From NCBI GenBank assembly GCA_020061705.1, contig JAGUXT010000019.1, positions 1-63,101 on the forward strand: a DNA stretch of 63,101 nucleotides, written 5' to 3'. The notes below the pieces were generated by a model. It made no database searches. It had not been told where the DNA came from and saw only the letters and a program-made list of their open reading frames with translations. The position numbers and the translations under genes were made by a program. Below, in pieces: positions 55,036 to 63,101 of the stretch (its first letter is position 1; every line of letters begins with the position of its first letter). This stretch comes from Halothiobacillus sp. Lineage in GTDB: Bacteria; Pseudomonadota; Gammaproteobacteria; Halothiobacillales; Halothiobacillaceae.

Positions 55036-56265
55036 TTAGTTCTTATTGGCCGAAAAGCAGCTTTGCAGCGGTGCGCTAGGCACGGCTTGGGCATTGTCGG
55101 CCTTGCATTCATCCTTTTGCGGCTTGGCGGCAATCAGTTCGGGTGTGACCTTGGTTCCGGGGCGGGCACGCTGTAGACCTTCGATGATGATGTGTTCGCC
55201 GGGTTTGAGGCCTTCAATGACCGGGCGCATGCCGTTGATTTCCGGGCCGAGTTTGACCGGGCGCATGTGTACGCTGTTTTCCGCATCCACCACCATGACG
55301 AAATGCTTGCTTTGATTCATGCTCACGGCGGCGGCGGGAATGGCCGGATTATTGAATACTTGCGCGGTGTTCATGCGCACACGGGCAAATTGGCCGGGGG
55401 CGAAGCGGTGCGCGCGGTTGTCGAGCAAAACGCGCGCTTGGCGCGTGCCTGTTTTGGCATTGAATGTTGGGGCGAGGTAGTCGATTTTGGCCTGGTCTTG
55501 GGTTGTATTGTCGCCTTGCAGGGTAACCAGAACATTTTCGCCCAGTGGTGCGCTTGCGCTTAGAGCAGAAAAACCGTTCTGTGTGGCTTCATCAATTTGG
55601 AAGTAAACGTAGAGCGTGTCGGTGGGCGTAATGGTGGTGAGCAAGGTGGTGCCGCTGCCGAGCGGTGAAGTAACAAGGTTGCCAGCGGTCATTTGGGTGC
55701 GGTCAACGTAACCGCTGATGGGCGCATGGATTTGAGTGTAATCAAGGTTGATGCGTGCCGATGTGAGGCGAGCTTGCGCAGCGCGCAGATTGGCATCGGC
55801 CACTTGCTTGGCGGTGTTGCGTTGCTCGATGGCCTCACGCGAGAGGGTTTGACTTGGTGCAAGGGCATTGCCGCGTTCCTGCTCCTTGGTAGCAAGTCGT
55901 AAGGAGGCCTCGGCCTGGGCAACAGCAGCTTCGGCAGCGGCGACCTCGGCGGCAAACGGGCGGCGGTCGATGGTATAGAGCAACTGGCCTTTCTCCACCC
56001 GGTCACCATCATTGAAGTTGACGCTGGCTAGCATGCCGCTGATTTGCGGGCGTACTTCGACGCGCTGCACCGCCTGGATTTGCGCAGGATAGACCACGCT
56101 TGAACGCAGGGTTTGTGTTTGCACTTCAATCACGCTGACTTTGGGCGGAGGCGGCGCGCCCGCTCCGGCGGCGGGAGCATTGGCGTAAGCGTTGGAAAAA
56201 CTTATGAAAAACAGCAGGAAGCCAAGGCTTGGTCGCGAACGCAGTGCATGGATGCAGTTGGGCAT
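55036..56265 (-). CDS. RND efflux periplasmic adaptor
   Basis: Membrane-fusion protein of 409 residues of the AcrA/MexE type. An N-terminal signal peptide ends near NAYANAPAAG with no lipobox, so it is not a typical lipoprotein. Then a Pro-rich spacer, beta-barrel part and lipoyl half (GMLASVNFNDGDRVEKGQLL), a long coiled coil (about 105-175), the second lipoyl half INLDYTQIHAPISGYVDRT, and a C-terminal domain. It works with the permease at 51203-54370; the channel is presumably encoded elsewhere. Confidence 0.92.
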   Translation of the reverse strand: MPNCIHALRSRPSLGFLLFFISFSNAYANAPAAGAGAPPPPKVSVIEVQTQTLRSSVVYPAQIQAVQRVEVRPQISGMLASVNFNDGDRVEKGQLLYTIDRRPFAAEVAAAEAAVAQAEASLRLATKEQERGNALAPSQTLSREAIEQRNTAKQVADANLRAAQARLTSARINLDYTQIHAPISGYVDRTQMTAGNLVTSPLGSGTTLLTTITPTDTLYVYFQIDEATQNGFSALSASAPLGENVLVTLQGDNTTQDQAKIDYLAPTFNAKTGTRQARVLLDNRAHRFAPGQFARVRMNTAQVFNNPAIPAAAVSMNQSKHFVMVVDAENSVHMRPVKLGPEINGMRPVIEGLKPGEHIIIEGLQRARPGTKVTPELIAAKPQKDECKADNAQAVPSAPLQSCFSANKN

Positions 56266-56499
56266 GGTTTCTCCGTAAGCATCTGTGTGGATTATTTGAC
56301 GAGAGTTTAACCCAGCCGAACGCTCAGGTCGGCATCAAAAATTCTTGGCTGACCTTGGTGTTTTCATGTTTTCTTTGGCTGATTTTTGTGAGCAAAGTAC
56401 GAAAATGGTGGTGCGACAAATTCGTACGCTGTGGATGAGTCCGCGTGTGCAGAAGGTGGTTACAAACCGGAGGTTTGTTTGACACTTGCGCCAAAGGCG

Positions 56500-57085
56500 C
56501 GGATTTGGATTTCAGGCTTTCACTTCCCCTTTTGATGCCGCCGTGGGCTGGCCTGTGTAAGCCGGGTAAAAGCGCCATGGATGGCGCATTTAGTCTCTCC
56601 GCGACAGGATGTCGCGTTGAGACGACCCGGCTGGAACAGGTCAGTCCACGGCTTGCCCGCAGGGCGGCATCAGTGGGGTGCATTTCTTTGGTGACTTTCT
56701 TTGTGCAAGCAAAGAAAGTTACTCGCCCGTATCAATCATGCTTTGTGCGAAGCCGCACCGTAGAGACGGGCGAAACAATGCCACCGCACTCGAACGGCTA
56801 GTGGGCTATTTCGCCCGTCTTAACGTGAAGGCTCCGTTGCTAATGAACGTGGCTACGGGCGAGTCACTTTTCTTGCTCGTGCAAGCAAAGTAACCAAAAG
56901 AACACGCCCCAAGGGGTCGCCCTGCGGGCAAGCCGTGAACAAAGCGCCTATGGCAAGGCCGTCCCGACGCAACATCCATGTTGCGACGGGACTAAACAGG
57001 CCATCCATGGCCTGTTTACCATGCCTCCAGCACTCCGTTCACGGCGACCCCAAACGGGGGGAACCGAAATCCAAATCCAAATCCG
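56500..57085. repeat. Family A long non-coding repeat, copy 2 (inverted)
   Basis: A 586-base element, reverse orientation to copy 1 at 4880-5520. It lies in the 907-base gap between the adaptor and porin genes. The ends are GGATTTGGATTT (56500-56512) and AAATCCAAATCC (57073-57085), and the interior shares long stretches such as GTCTCTCCGCGACAGGATGT and CAAGCCGTGAACA. Outside the repeat, 56266-56499 and 57086-57172 show no gene or clear signal. Confidence 0.8.
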
Positions 57086-57172
57086 TGCCGTCGGCGGAGG
57101 CTGACCAACGTTGGCACTCGCAAAAGAAATTGCCACCGGATACTTGATGCAGTGCCTCGCGCGTCGAGACAC

Positions 57173-58336
57173 TTACTCAATATGCAACCGCACAATCCCA
57201 ACCCAGGCATTGGGGTACTCGCCACTCGGGCTTTGGATGTATTGCAGGTCAGGCTGGATGTAAACGTGCTCACTGATTTGGGCGACGTAGCTGATTTCAA
57301 CAAAGCGCTCGCGTCCACTGTTGGCGGTACCGCCGCCCTCAAGCTGCAGGTCGCCAAAGCCCAGAGTGAAGATGTCATTCGGGCGGCCTGTCAGCGGCGC
57401 ATCCCAGCTTAGGCCCGCCGCCCAGTAGTTTTTCGGACGAATATCGCCATCCGTTTCTTGTTTGTTATCTGCATAACTGGCGCGCACGAAGCCATCAAGC
57501 GCGCTGTTCTCATGCTGCCAAAGGCGTCCTTCGGCGCTCAGGTAGGCGCCATGTACGCTTGGCAGGTCATTGCCGTGCTTTTCCCACACGCCGAGCTTGA
57601 GCGCACTGTATTCAACGGGACTCCAACGCGCTTCGGCCATACTGAGCAGGCCCTGCGAAAACGGGTGGGTCTGCGTGTCCACATCCCCTTGAAACAGGGC
57701 GACTTTCAGCGCCAGTGGCGCATTGTCCGTGTCAGCGCTCGTGCCGAGAGTAGCCACCAGACCACTGCCGTTTTTGGGGAAAGTGGATACCGTGAAGTTT
57801 TCGGTCATGCACGGATCCATGCCAAACGAACTGTTGATAAGCTGCGCCGCGCTTTCGGTGCTGATGAACTCGGAGTTCAGGTCAAACATGCCAAGGCGCG
57901 TGGTAAAGCCCAGGTCGGCGTGCTTGAGCCAAGCTTGCTGCCAGTACGCGGTGTCGAGCACGACGCGGGTGACGTTGCCTTCGATATTGCTTGGGTTGGT
58001 GATCGCTCCGACGTAGCGCCCGTTAACGTCATCGGCATATATCGCCATGGCGGAGAGATTAAAGGTGCTGCCTTGCAGACCCAATGCATTACCGCTCACG
58101 GTGATGCCGCCTACGGCTACGCTGTCCACGCCGTGACCGGTCCGAATCCCCCCTTGAAGATTGCTCACAAAGTCAGTGTCGATATGGCCATAGAGCGCAA
58201 AGTTCTGGCTGTCATCCAGTGCTGGCGGTCGGCTGGCGGCGGTCGGTGCCGTGTCGGTTTCTTCTGCGGCGGCGCAGGGCGTGTTCATGCACAGCAGGGC
58301 AGGGATGAATAGAGCAAAAGAACGGCCGAAGGTCAT
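57173..58336 (-). CDS. OprB-like outer-membrane porin, coupled to mntH
   Basis: A 387-residue exported beta-barrel protein of OprB-like (carbohydrate-selective porin) type. A signal peptide ends near PCAAAEE (about residue 28), the first strand reads FALYGHIDTDFVSN, and it closes with ISYVAQISEHVYIQPDLQYI and an IVRLHIE terminal strand. The ATG at 58336 overlaps the mntH stop as ATGA, so translation is coupled; a longer start at 58393 lies within mntH. The context suggests that it lets manganese cross the outer membrane, as MnoP does in Bradyrhizobium. This is inference; sequence alone does not fix specificity. Confidence 0.78.
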   Translation of the reverse strand: MTFGRSFALFIPALLCMNTPCAAAEETDTAPTAASRPPALDDSQNFALYGHIDTDFVSNLQGGIRTGHGVDSVAVGGITVSGNALGLQGSTFNLSAMAIYADDVNGRYVGAITNPSNIEGNVTRVVLDTAYWQQAWLKHADLGFTTRLGMFDLNSEFISTESAAQLINSSFGMDPCMTENFTVSTFPKNGSGLVATLGTSADTDNAPLALKVALFQGDVDTQTHPFSQGLLSMAEARWSPVEYSALKLGVWEKHGNDLPSVHGAYLSAEGRLWQHENSALDGFVRASYADNKQETDGDIRPKNYWAAGLSWDAPLTGRPNDIFTLGFGDLQLEGGGTANSGRERFVEISYVAQISEHVYIQPDLQYIQSPSGEYPNAWVGIVRLHIE

Positions 58337-59601
58337 GTCAGGAAATCGCTCAATAGAAACCATAGATTGAGAGCGATGATAAGCAAGGCGCATGCCCAGG
58401 CGATGACGAGCATCCAGCGTGGTGCAACCAAATCACCCATCAAAGCGCGATTGGACACCAGCAGAATCAGCGGAATCAGGGTAAAGGGAAGCTGCATCGA
58501 CAGGATGACCTGCGAAAGCACCAGCAGGCTCAGGGGCTTGGCGGCCAGCAATATGGCGATGACAGCCGGAATCATGGTCAAAAGACGCAGGCCAAGGCGC
58601 ACACGTGCCATGTTGACCTTGCGCCCGAGTAGAGGCTCGAACACGATCTGTCCGGCCATGGTGGCGGTGGTCGAGCTGGCAATGCCTGCTGCAAGCAGAG
58701 CCAGGGCGAAGGTCAGCGCCGCCGCACCGCCAAACAGTGGGCCGAGGGTGTGATAGGCCTGGTCGATGTCGGTAATCATCAGACCCTTGGCATGGAAGGC
58801 GGCAGCGGCAGTAATCAGAATGGCCGAGTTGACCATCCATGCGACGAATAATGCACCGAGGGTGTCCCATTTCAGTAGGCGGTAGGCGCGTGCTTTGTCG
58901 TGGTTGAGATCCTGAATGCGGGTGAGTACCTGCGAGGTGTGTAGGTAGATATTGTGCGGCATCACCGTCGCGCCAATGATGCCGAGGGCAATGAACAGTG
59001 CGGTGGTGTCGGTAATGGTCAGATTAGGCATGAAGGCATTGCTGGCAATCGCCACGATGTCGGGCTGGATGATGAACATCTGAATCACATAGCCCAGCCC
59101 AATGGTGGCAACAAAGGCGATGATGGTCATTTCCACCCAGCGAAAGCCAAAGCGCTCCAGCCACAGAATCAGCAGCACATCGAACACGGTGAGGATAATG
59201 GCGACCGGCAAGGGAATGCTGAACAACAGATTGAGCGCAATCGCCACGCCGAGAAATTCGGCCAGGTCGGTGGCCATCATGGCCAGGGCAGCCGTGGACA
59301 GCAGCCCCTTGGCGCGCCAGCCCGAGTAGCGTTCGGCAATAAGCTGAGCTAGGTCTTTTTCGGTGGCAACACCGAGGCGGGCGGCCAAAAGCTGCATCAG
59401 AATGGCAATGCCGCTGGCCATGGTGACCACCCAGAGCAGGGCATAGCCATAACGGCTGCCTGCTTCGAGCGAGGTCGCCCAGTTGCCGGGATCCATATAG
59501 CCGACCGAGACCAGAAAGGCGGGGCCGAGAAAGAACCAGAACGGGCGGCGCAAGGGGCGGGAGGTGTCGGATGGGGGCTTGTTCAGTAACACAGCGTTCA
59601 T
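58333..59601 (-). CDS. mntH: Nramp-type divalent metal transporter MntH
   Basis: Proton-coupled Mn(II) (and Fe(II)) importer of the inner membrane, 422 residues, about eleven helices. The metal-site motifs are DPGNW (Asp37, Asn40) in helix 1 and MPHNIYLHTS in helix 6. A DtxR-type box lies directly before the start and mntR is divergent, supporting manganese repression. It ends in a four-base overlap with the porin gene. Confidence 0.95.
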   Translation of the reverse strand: MNAVLLNKPPSDTSRPLRRPFWFFLGPAFLVSVGYMDPGNWATSLEAGSRYGYALLWVVTMASGIAILMQLLAARLGVATEKDLAQLIAERYSGWRAKGLLSTAALAMMATDLAEFLGVAIALNLLFSIPLPVAIILTVFDVLLILWLERFGFRWVEMTIIAFVATIGLGYVIQMFIIQPDIVAIASNAFMPNLTITDTTALFIALGIIGATVMPHNIYLHTSQVLTRIQDLNHDKARAYRLLKWDTLGALFVAWMVNSAILITAAAAFHAKGLMITDIDQAYHTLGPLFGGAAALTFALALLAAGIASSTTATMAGQIVFEPLLGRKVNMARVRLGLRLLTMIPAVIAILLAAKPLSLLVLSQVILSMQLPFTLIPLILLVSNRALMGDLVAPRWMLVIAWACALLIIALNLWFLLSDFLT

Positions 59602-59602
59602 T

Positions 59603-59621
59603 TTAGGTAAGACTAAATTTT
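59603..59621. promoter_or_regulatory. Putative MntR/DtxR-type operator
   Basis: TTAGGTAAGACTAAATTTT, one base upstream of the mntH start codon, agrees with about 13 of 19 positions of the DtxR/IdeR consensus as I remember it. It lies in the short gap shared with the divergent mntR-like gene. Confidence 0.5.
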
Positions 59622-59714
59622 AAGTTAGTGCAATCTAGCTCAAGTATTGTCATGCGGTCAAATGCAAAATAGTGATAGCTTTCATACCCTGTCGCTATGA
59701 GGTCTGGAGCAGTT

Positions 59715-60401
59715 ATGAGCACGCGCGCACTTCAGGATTACCTGAAGACCATATACAAACTGGCCGGTGATTCGACTCAAGCGGTATCCACATCGGCACT
59801 CGCTGATCGCTTGGGTGTTGCCGCGCCTTCGGTATCAGGCATGATGAAAAAACTGGCTGCCGAAGGCTTGATCGAGCATGTGCCTTATCAGGGTGTGACG
59901 CTGACTGACGAAGGGCGGCGGGTGGCGGTGGAAACCATCCGCAAACATCGGGTTGTGGAGCAGTTTCTGGTGCAGGTGCTGGGCTTGACCTGGGATGAAG
60001 TGGATGCCGAGGCGGAGATTCTGGAGCATTGCGTGTCCAGTCGCGTGGTCAATCGCATGTGGGAGGTTTTGGGGCGGCCACTCAGTGACCCGCATGGTTC
60101 GCCGATTCCGCCGCCGGATGAAGATCTGCATGATGCCCGCAGTCTGTGTGCCCTGAGTGATGCGCCGCTGCATGTGGGGTTGCGTCTGGCGCGTTTGTCC
60201 GAGCGTTTGCCCGAGGAGTTACGCTATCTGGCTGAGCGCGGCCTGGTGCCGGGGGCACGTGTCAGCATTGAAGAGCGCGCGCCTACCAGCGGCGCGTTGA
60301 TGGTACGCGTCGGTGAGCGTCTGCACGTACTGGATGCTGCATTGGCGCAGGCATTGTTGGTGGATGCGCTGGCGGGAGAGGAGGTTGGAACATGCATTTG
60401 A
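59715..60401 (+). CDS. mntR: MntR/DtxR-family metal-dependent regulator
   Basis: A 228-residue DtxR-type repressor: HTH in LADRLGVAAPSVSGMMKKLA (about residues 30-50), dimerisation and metal domain with RKHRVVEQFL and AEILEHCVS, and a C-terminal SH3/FeoA-like domain (about 155-228). It probably represses mntH when Mn or Fe is plentiful. ATG at 59715 has GGAG at eight bases; an in-frame ATG at 59697 is the alternative. The next gene, corA, overlaps by ten bases. Confidence 0.88.
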   Translation: MSTRALQDYLKTIYKLAGDSTQAVSTSALADRLGVAAPSVSGMMKKLAAEGLIEHVPYQGVTLTDEGRRVAVETIRKHRVVEQFLVQVLGLTWDEVDAEAEILEHCVSSRVVNRMWEVLGRPLSDPHGSPIPPPDEDLHDARSLCALSDAPLHVGLRLARLSERLPEELRYLAERGLVPGARVSIEERAPTSGALMVRVGERLHVLDAALAQALLVDALAGEEVGTCI

Positions 60402-61444
60402 TGGGCGATGCTCTGGGTGATTTTGACGATGCCATTGTCAACTGCGTGGCCTGGTCACAGGACGGCAGGCGCATGGAATGCACAGCGTCTCAGATTCCCG
60501 AAATTTTGGCTCAGCCCGAAGGTTTCCTGTGGTTGGAGTTGCGTCAACCCAGCCCGCTGGTACTGGAGCGTGTACAAAGCTTGTTTGATGTGCATGAGCT
60601 GGCGATCGAGGATGCGCACCTTGCCGAGCAGCACCCCAAGTTCGAGGTCTACGAGCCGGTGGTGGGCGAGACCGAGCGCGAAAGCTTTTTCATGGTGCTG
60701 ACTCCCGTGGTGACGCGCGGTGCGGCTCATGGTGGGGCTAGCGATTTTGCCTTGGGCGAGCTGCATGTGTTTTTGGATTCACGCGTCATACTGCTGCTGC
60801 ATTTGGGGCGTTATGCGCGCGACTTCGATGCTTTGGGGCGATTTGAACGCGCGCCGCTGCGCCTTGGGCGCGGCATGAGCAATGCGTTGCATGCGGTGCT
60901 GGATGAAGTGGTGGACGACTACATACCCTGGCATGGCGTGTTTGAAGAGCGTCTGGATGCCCTGGAGCGGCAAGTCATTTCAGATAGTGTGCGTGAGCAG
61001 GGCGTTTTGACCGAGTTGTACGCACTCAAGCGCACGATTTTGCGCTTGCGTCATGCCTTGATTCCGGTCGAGGAGATGACCTTGTCGCTGATAGCCGGGG
61101 CGCATCGGCAAAATGTGCCCAAATTGATGCGCCCCTATTTTCGCGACGTGCACGACCATGTTGTGCAGCTGCTGGCCGGGCTGGAATTTTTGCGTGAAGC
61201 GCAGATGGGCGTGCTGAATCTGCATATCGCCCTTGGCGCCAATCGGCAGGGCATCGTGGTACGCAAACTGGCAGGTTGGGGTGCGATTCTGGCCGTGCCG
61301 ACCATGGTGTTCAGCATGTATGGCATGAACTTCGACAATATGCCGGAGCTACACTGGGCGTGGGGCTATCCGCTGACCCTTGTGGTCACGCTTTTGGGCA
61401 GTTATGGCTTGCACCGTTGGTTAAAGCGTAGCGGGTGGTTATAG
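60392..61444 (+). CDS. corA: CorA-family divalent cation transporter
   Basis: A 350-residue pentameric Mg/Co channel-type protein. A long cytoplasmic N-terminal domain is followed by two helices; the selectivity motif YGMNFDNMPE is near residue 310, and the basic C-terminus is HRWLKRSGWL. Overlap with mntR suggests co-expression, so this member may take part in Mn, Co or Ni homeostasis rather than bulk Mg uptake. Inference from context. Confidence 0.9.
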   Translation: MHLMGDALGDFDDAIVNCVAWSQDGRRMECTASQIPEILAQPEGFLWLELRQPSPLVLERVQSLFDVHELAIEDAHLAEQHPKFEVYEPVVGETERESFFMVLTPVVTRGAAHGGASDFALGELHVFLDSRVILLLHLGRYARDFDALGRFERAPLRLGRGMSNALHAVLDEVVDDYIPWHGVFEERLDALERQVISDSVREQGVLTELYALKRTILRLRHALIPVEEMTLSLIAGAHRQNVPKLMRPYFRDVHDHVVQLLAGLEFLREAQMGVLNLHIALGANRQGIVVRKLAGWGAILAVPTMVFSMYGMNFDNMPELHWAWGYPLTLVVTLLGSYGLHRWLKRSGWL

Positions 61445-61573
61445 GTCGGGTGGATTTTCTGTCAGTCGCGTAGTTAAGGAGGGATTCGCCCGAGATAGCC
61501 CTGCAAAGTCCTGGCGTCAATCTCTCCCTGCCATTCAGCTTGGTTTAAGCGCCAGGATGGTTTCATTCCACCC

Positions 61574-62809
61574 ATGAATAAAAATTTCCTTTTTGTCGGC
61601 ATGTTGGGGCTTGTTTTGGGCTGGTGCGGCGCGGTGAGCGCGGCCTCGCCCGGAACGGGGATTGTTTTGTCGCAAGCTTTGGATGCCGCCTTGAGTGATG
61701 CACCGGAACGCGCGCTGGCTTCGGGGCGGGAGGCGCAGGCGCAGGCTTTGCAGCGTCATGCGGATGCGCTGTTACCGCAGGCACCGAGTCTGGCGCTGTC
61801 GGCGCAGGGCGGGGCGTACAGCCCGAACGAGCCTTCGGGAACCTACAGCGAATGGGTCGCCGGGGTGGAATTGCCGCTGTGGCGACCGGGGCAGGCTGAG
61901 GTTTTGCGGCGTTTGGCGGCGGGCATGCAGGATCTGGCGGATGCGGAACGTGCCGCCTTGCGCCTGGAATTGGCCGGTTTGCTGCGCGAGGCGGGTTGGG
62001 ATGTGCTTCTGGCGCAGGCACGGATGGAGGGGATGCAGCGCAGCCTTGCCGGTCTGCCTGCTGCCGAAAAGCGGGTGCAGCGCGCGGTGGCACTGGGTGA
62101 GCGGGCGCGGGTGGATGCATTGACTCTGGCGGCTGAAGTGGCCGATGTGGAGCTACAGGTGGCAGCGGCGCAGCTTGCGTATGAACAGGCCGTGGCGGTG
62201 TGGCGGGTACTGAGCCGACAGAACACGCTGCCCGGAGTATGGCGCGAGGCTTTGGTCGATGAGCGTCCCATCGAATCGCTAATGGAACGGCACCCGCAAG
62301 CGTTGGCGGCACGGGCGGCCTGGCAACGGGCGGGCAGTGAGCGTCAGGCGGGCGTGCTGGCTGCGGAAGGCGCCCCGGTGTTGGGAATCGGTGCCAAGCA
62401 GGATCGCACACCGGGTTCGGAGACGCTGAATGCCGTGGTTGTCACCCTGTCCGTGCCCTTGCCCTGGGAGACGGCACGAGGGGCAGCGGAAGCGCCTTTG
62501 CGTTATGCCGAGCTGGAAGCCGAGGTGGCCTATGCAAAACAGTTGCGCAGCTTGAATGCGGCGCGTGCGGCGGCGCGCGTGGCCTTGGACGGTGCGCGCA
62601 GGCAGGCCGTGTTGGCCGATGAGCGGGCGAAGCTTGAGCACGCGGCTTTGCATCTGGCGCAGCGTCAGATGGACGAGGGACAGTTGGATGTGCTGGATTT
62701 TGTCACGGTGTTGCGCCGGGTGCGTGAGGCCGAGCTGGCAGCGGCATTGGGGCGTTTGGAGGTGGAACGCGCGGTATCGCGGGTGAATCAGGCGGAGGGA
62801 GTGATATGA
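61574..62809 (+). CDS. TolC-family outer-membrane efflux protein (CzcC-like)
   Basis: Outer-membrane channel of 411 residues. The signal peptide ends near GAVSAASPG (about residue 24), followed by long helical repeats rich in Ala, Glu and Arg. It resembles CzcC-type subunits of heavy-metal RND pumps in length and the short conserved stretches, such as GIVLSQALDAAL near the N-terminus. Its stop overlaps the following adaptor start in ATGA. The whole operon is likely a CzcCBA-type exporter that continues beyond the window. Confidence 0.82.
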   Translation: MNKNFLFVGMLGLVLGWCGAVSAASPGTGIVLSQALDAALSDAPERALASGREAQAQALQRHADALLPQAPSLALSAQGGAYSPNEPSGTYSEWVAGVELPLWRPGQAEVLRRLAAGMQDLADAERAALRLELAGLLREAGWDVLLAQARMEGMQRSLAGLPAAEKRVQRAVALGERARVDALTLAAEVADVELQVAAAQLAYEQAVAVWRVLSRQNTLPGVWREALVDERPIESLMERHPQALAARAAWQRAGSERQAGVLAAEGAPVLGIGAKQDRTPGSETLNAVVVTLSVPLPWETARGAAEAPLRYAELEAEVAYAKQLRSLNAARAAARVALDGARRQAVLADERAKLEHAALHLAQRQMDEGQLDVLDFVTVLRRVREAELAAALGRLEVERAVSRVNQAEGVI

Positions 62810-63101
62810 GTCGTTTGGTTTATGCCTTGATATTGGCGGGAGTTTTGGTATTGCCGGGTTTGGTTTATGCCGAAGATGTCTTGAGCCTGACACCAGCACA
62901 GCTGGACTCGCTGGGCGTGCGTTTTGAAGCGCCGCAGGCGGTAGATTCGGCGCAGGGTTCGCTCTGGTCGGGCATGGTGAGTGTGCCGCCGCAGGGGTTT
63001 GAGCAGGTGGTGGCTCCTCTGGCCGGGCGGGTGGTGCGTGTCGAAGCGGCCAGCGGGCAGGCGGTGTCCAGGGGGCAGGCTTTGTTGGCGCTGTTCAGCC
63101 C
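62806..63101 (+). CDS. RND efflux periplasmic adaptor (CzcB-like), partial
   Basis: First 98 residues of an adaptor cut by the window end. A signal peptide (about residues 1-22, ending LVYAED) is followed by LTPAQLDSLGVRFE, and then a lipoyl-type segment APLAGRVVRVEAASGQAVS. These match CzcB-type periplasmic adaptors, in agreement with the upstream CzcC-like gene. Starts in an ATGA overlap. Confidence 0.8.
   Translation, partial: MSRLVYALILAGVLVLPGLVYAEDVLSLTPAQLDSLGVRFEAPQAVDSAQGSLWSGMVSVPPQGFEQVVAPLAGRVVRVEAASGQAVSRGQALLALFS

Noticed and set aside
61563-62411. A 282-codon Pro/Arg-rich minus-strand frame opposite the TolC-family gene
   Set aside because: Low-complexity shadow frame; the plus-strand protein is a good family member with a signal peptide.

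Overview
The window reads as chromosomal DNA of a gammaproteobacterium. The protein families and gene orders that point this way are greB, dusA, hemE, rpsU, tsaD, plsY, a bioH-bioC pair, a ccoNOQP oxidase, an rnfABC...DGE complex and ubiA. A cbb3-type oxidase, Rnf, a periplasmic DsrE-family protein and a short protein resembling DUF6858 would suit a microaerobic, possibly sulfur-oxidising lifestyle, but no diagnostic sulfur operon is present, so that is inference. Genes are densely packed on both strands. There is no rRNA, recognisable tRNA, CRISPR array, prophage or plasmid backbone.

Layout. 1-4.8 kb: a PhnD-like periplasmic binding protein overlapping a HAMP-PAS-GGDEF-EAL protein, then a stand-alone MnmC-type FAD domain. 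5.5-19.1 kb: mostly housekeeping genes (greB, DHH phosphoesterase, CDF transporter, MarC, lytic transglycosylase, HugZ-like protein, cytidylate-kinase-like protein, an orphan AtpC-like protein, dusA-hemE, gltD, yqeY, rpsU, tsaD, plsY). 19.2-24.8 kb: an accessory stretch with a DsrE protein, a secreted probable beta-propeller, an intact and a truncated REP-associated transposase, and an overlapping three-gene cassette (STAS/HATPase, STAS-like, membrane-anchored protein) that is the best candidate here for an undescribed signalling system. 25-31 kb: bioHC, ccoNOQP, pncC. 31.2-37.5 kb: the rnf operon, split between rnfC and rnfD by two extra genes and a small repeat. 37.5-40.3 kb: a three-gene envelope lipid/glycan operon. 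40.3-44.8 kb: valS between two toxin-antitoxin-like modules, then arfB. 45-51 kb: yaeQ, a frameshifted pirin gene, azoR with a divergent LysR regulator, ubiA, a gamma carbonic anhydrase, a DUF1461-like membrane protein and an entericidin. 51.2-56.3 kb: an RND pump operon with a HepT-MntA module inserted between adaptor and permease. 57.2-61.4 kb: a manganese locus (porin and mntH coupled on one strand, mntR and corA on the other). 61.6 kb to the end: a TolC-family/adaptor metal-efflux operon that runs off the window.

The most distinctive global feature is short non-coding repeats with terminal inverted repeats. Six families (called A to F here) occur in the gaps. Family A is about 0.6 kb and present twice in opposite orientation 51 kb apart. 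Family E sits at the stop codon of three different genes and supplies the C-terminus of one of them. Repeats near the REP-associated transposases form a seventh set.

Starts were chosen by Shine-Dalgarno sequence, overlap with the upstream gene and family alignment from memory. No database search was run.
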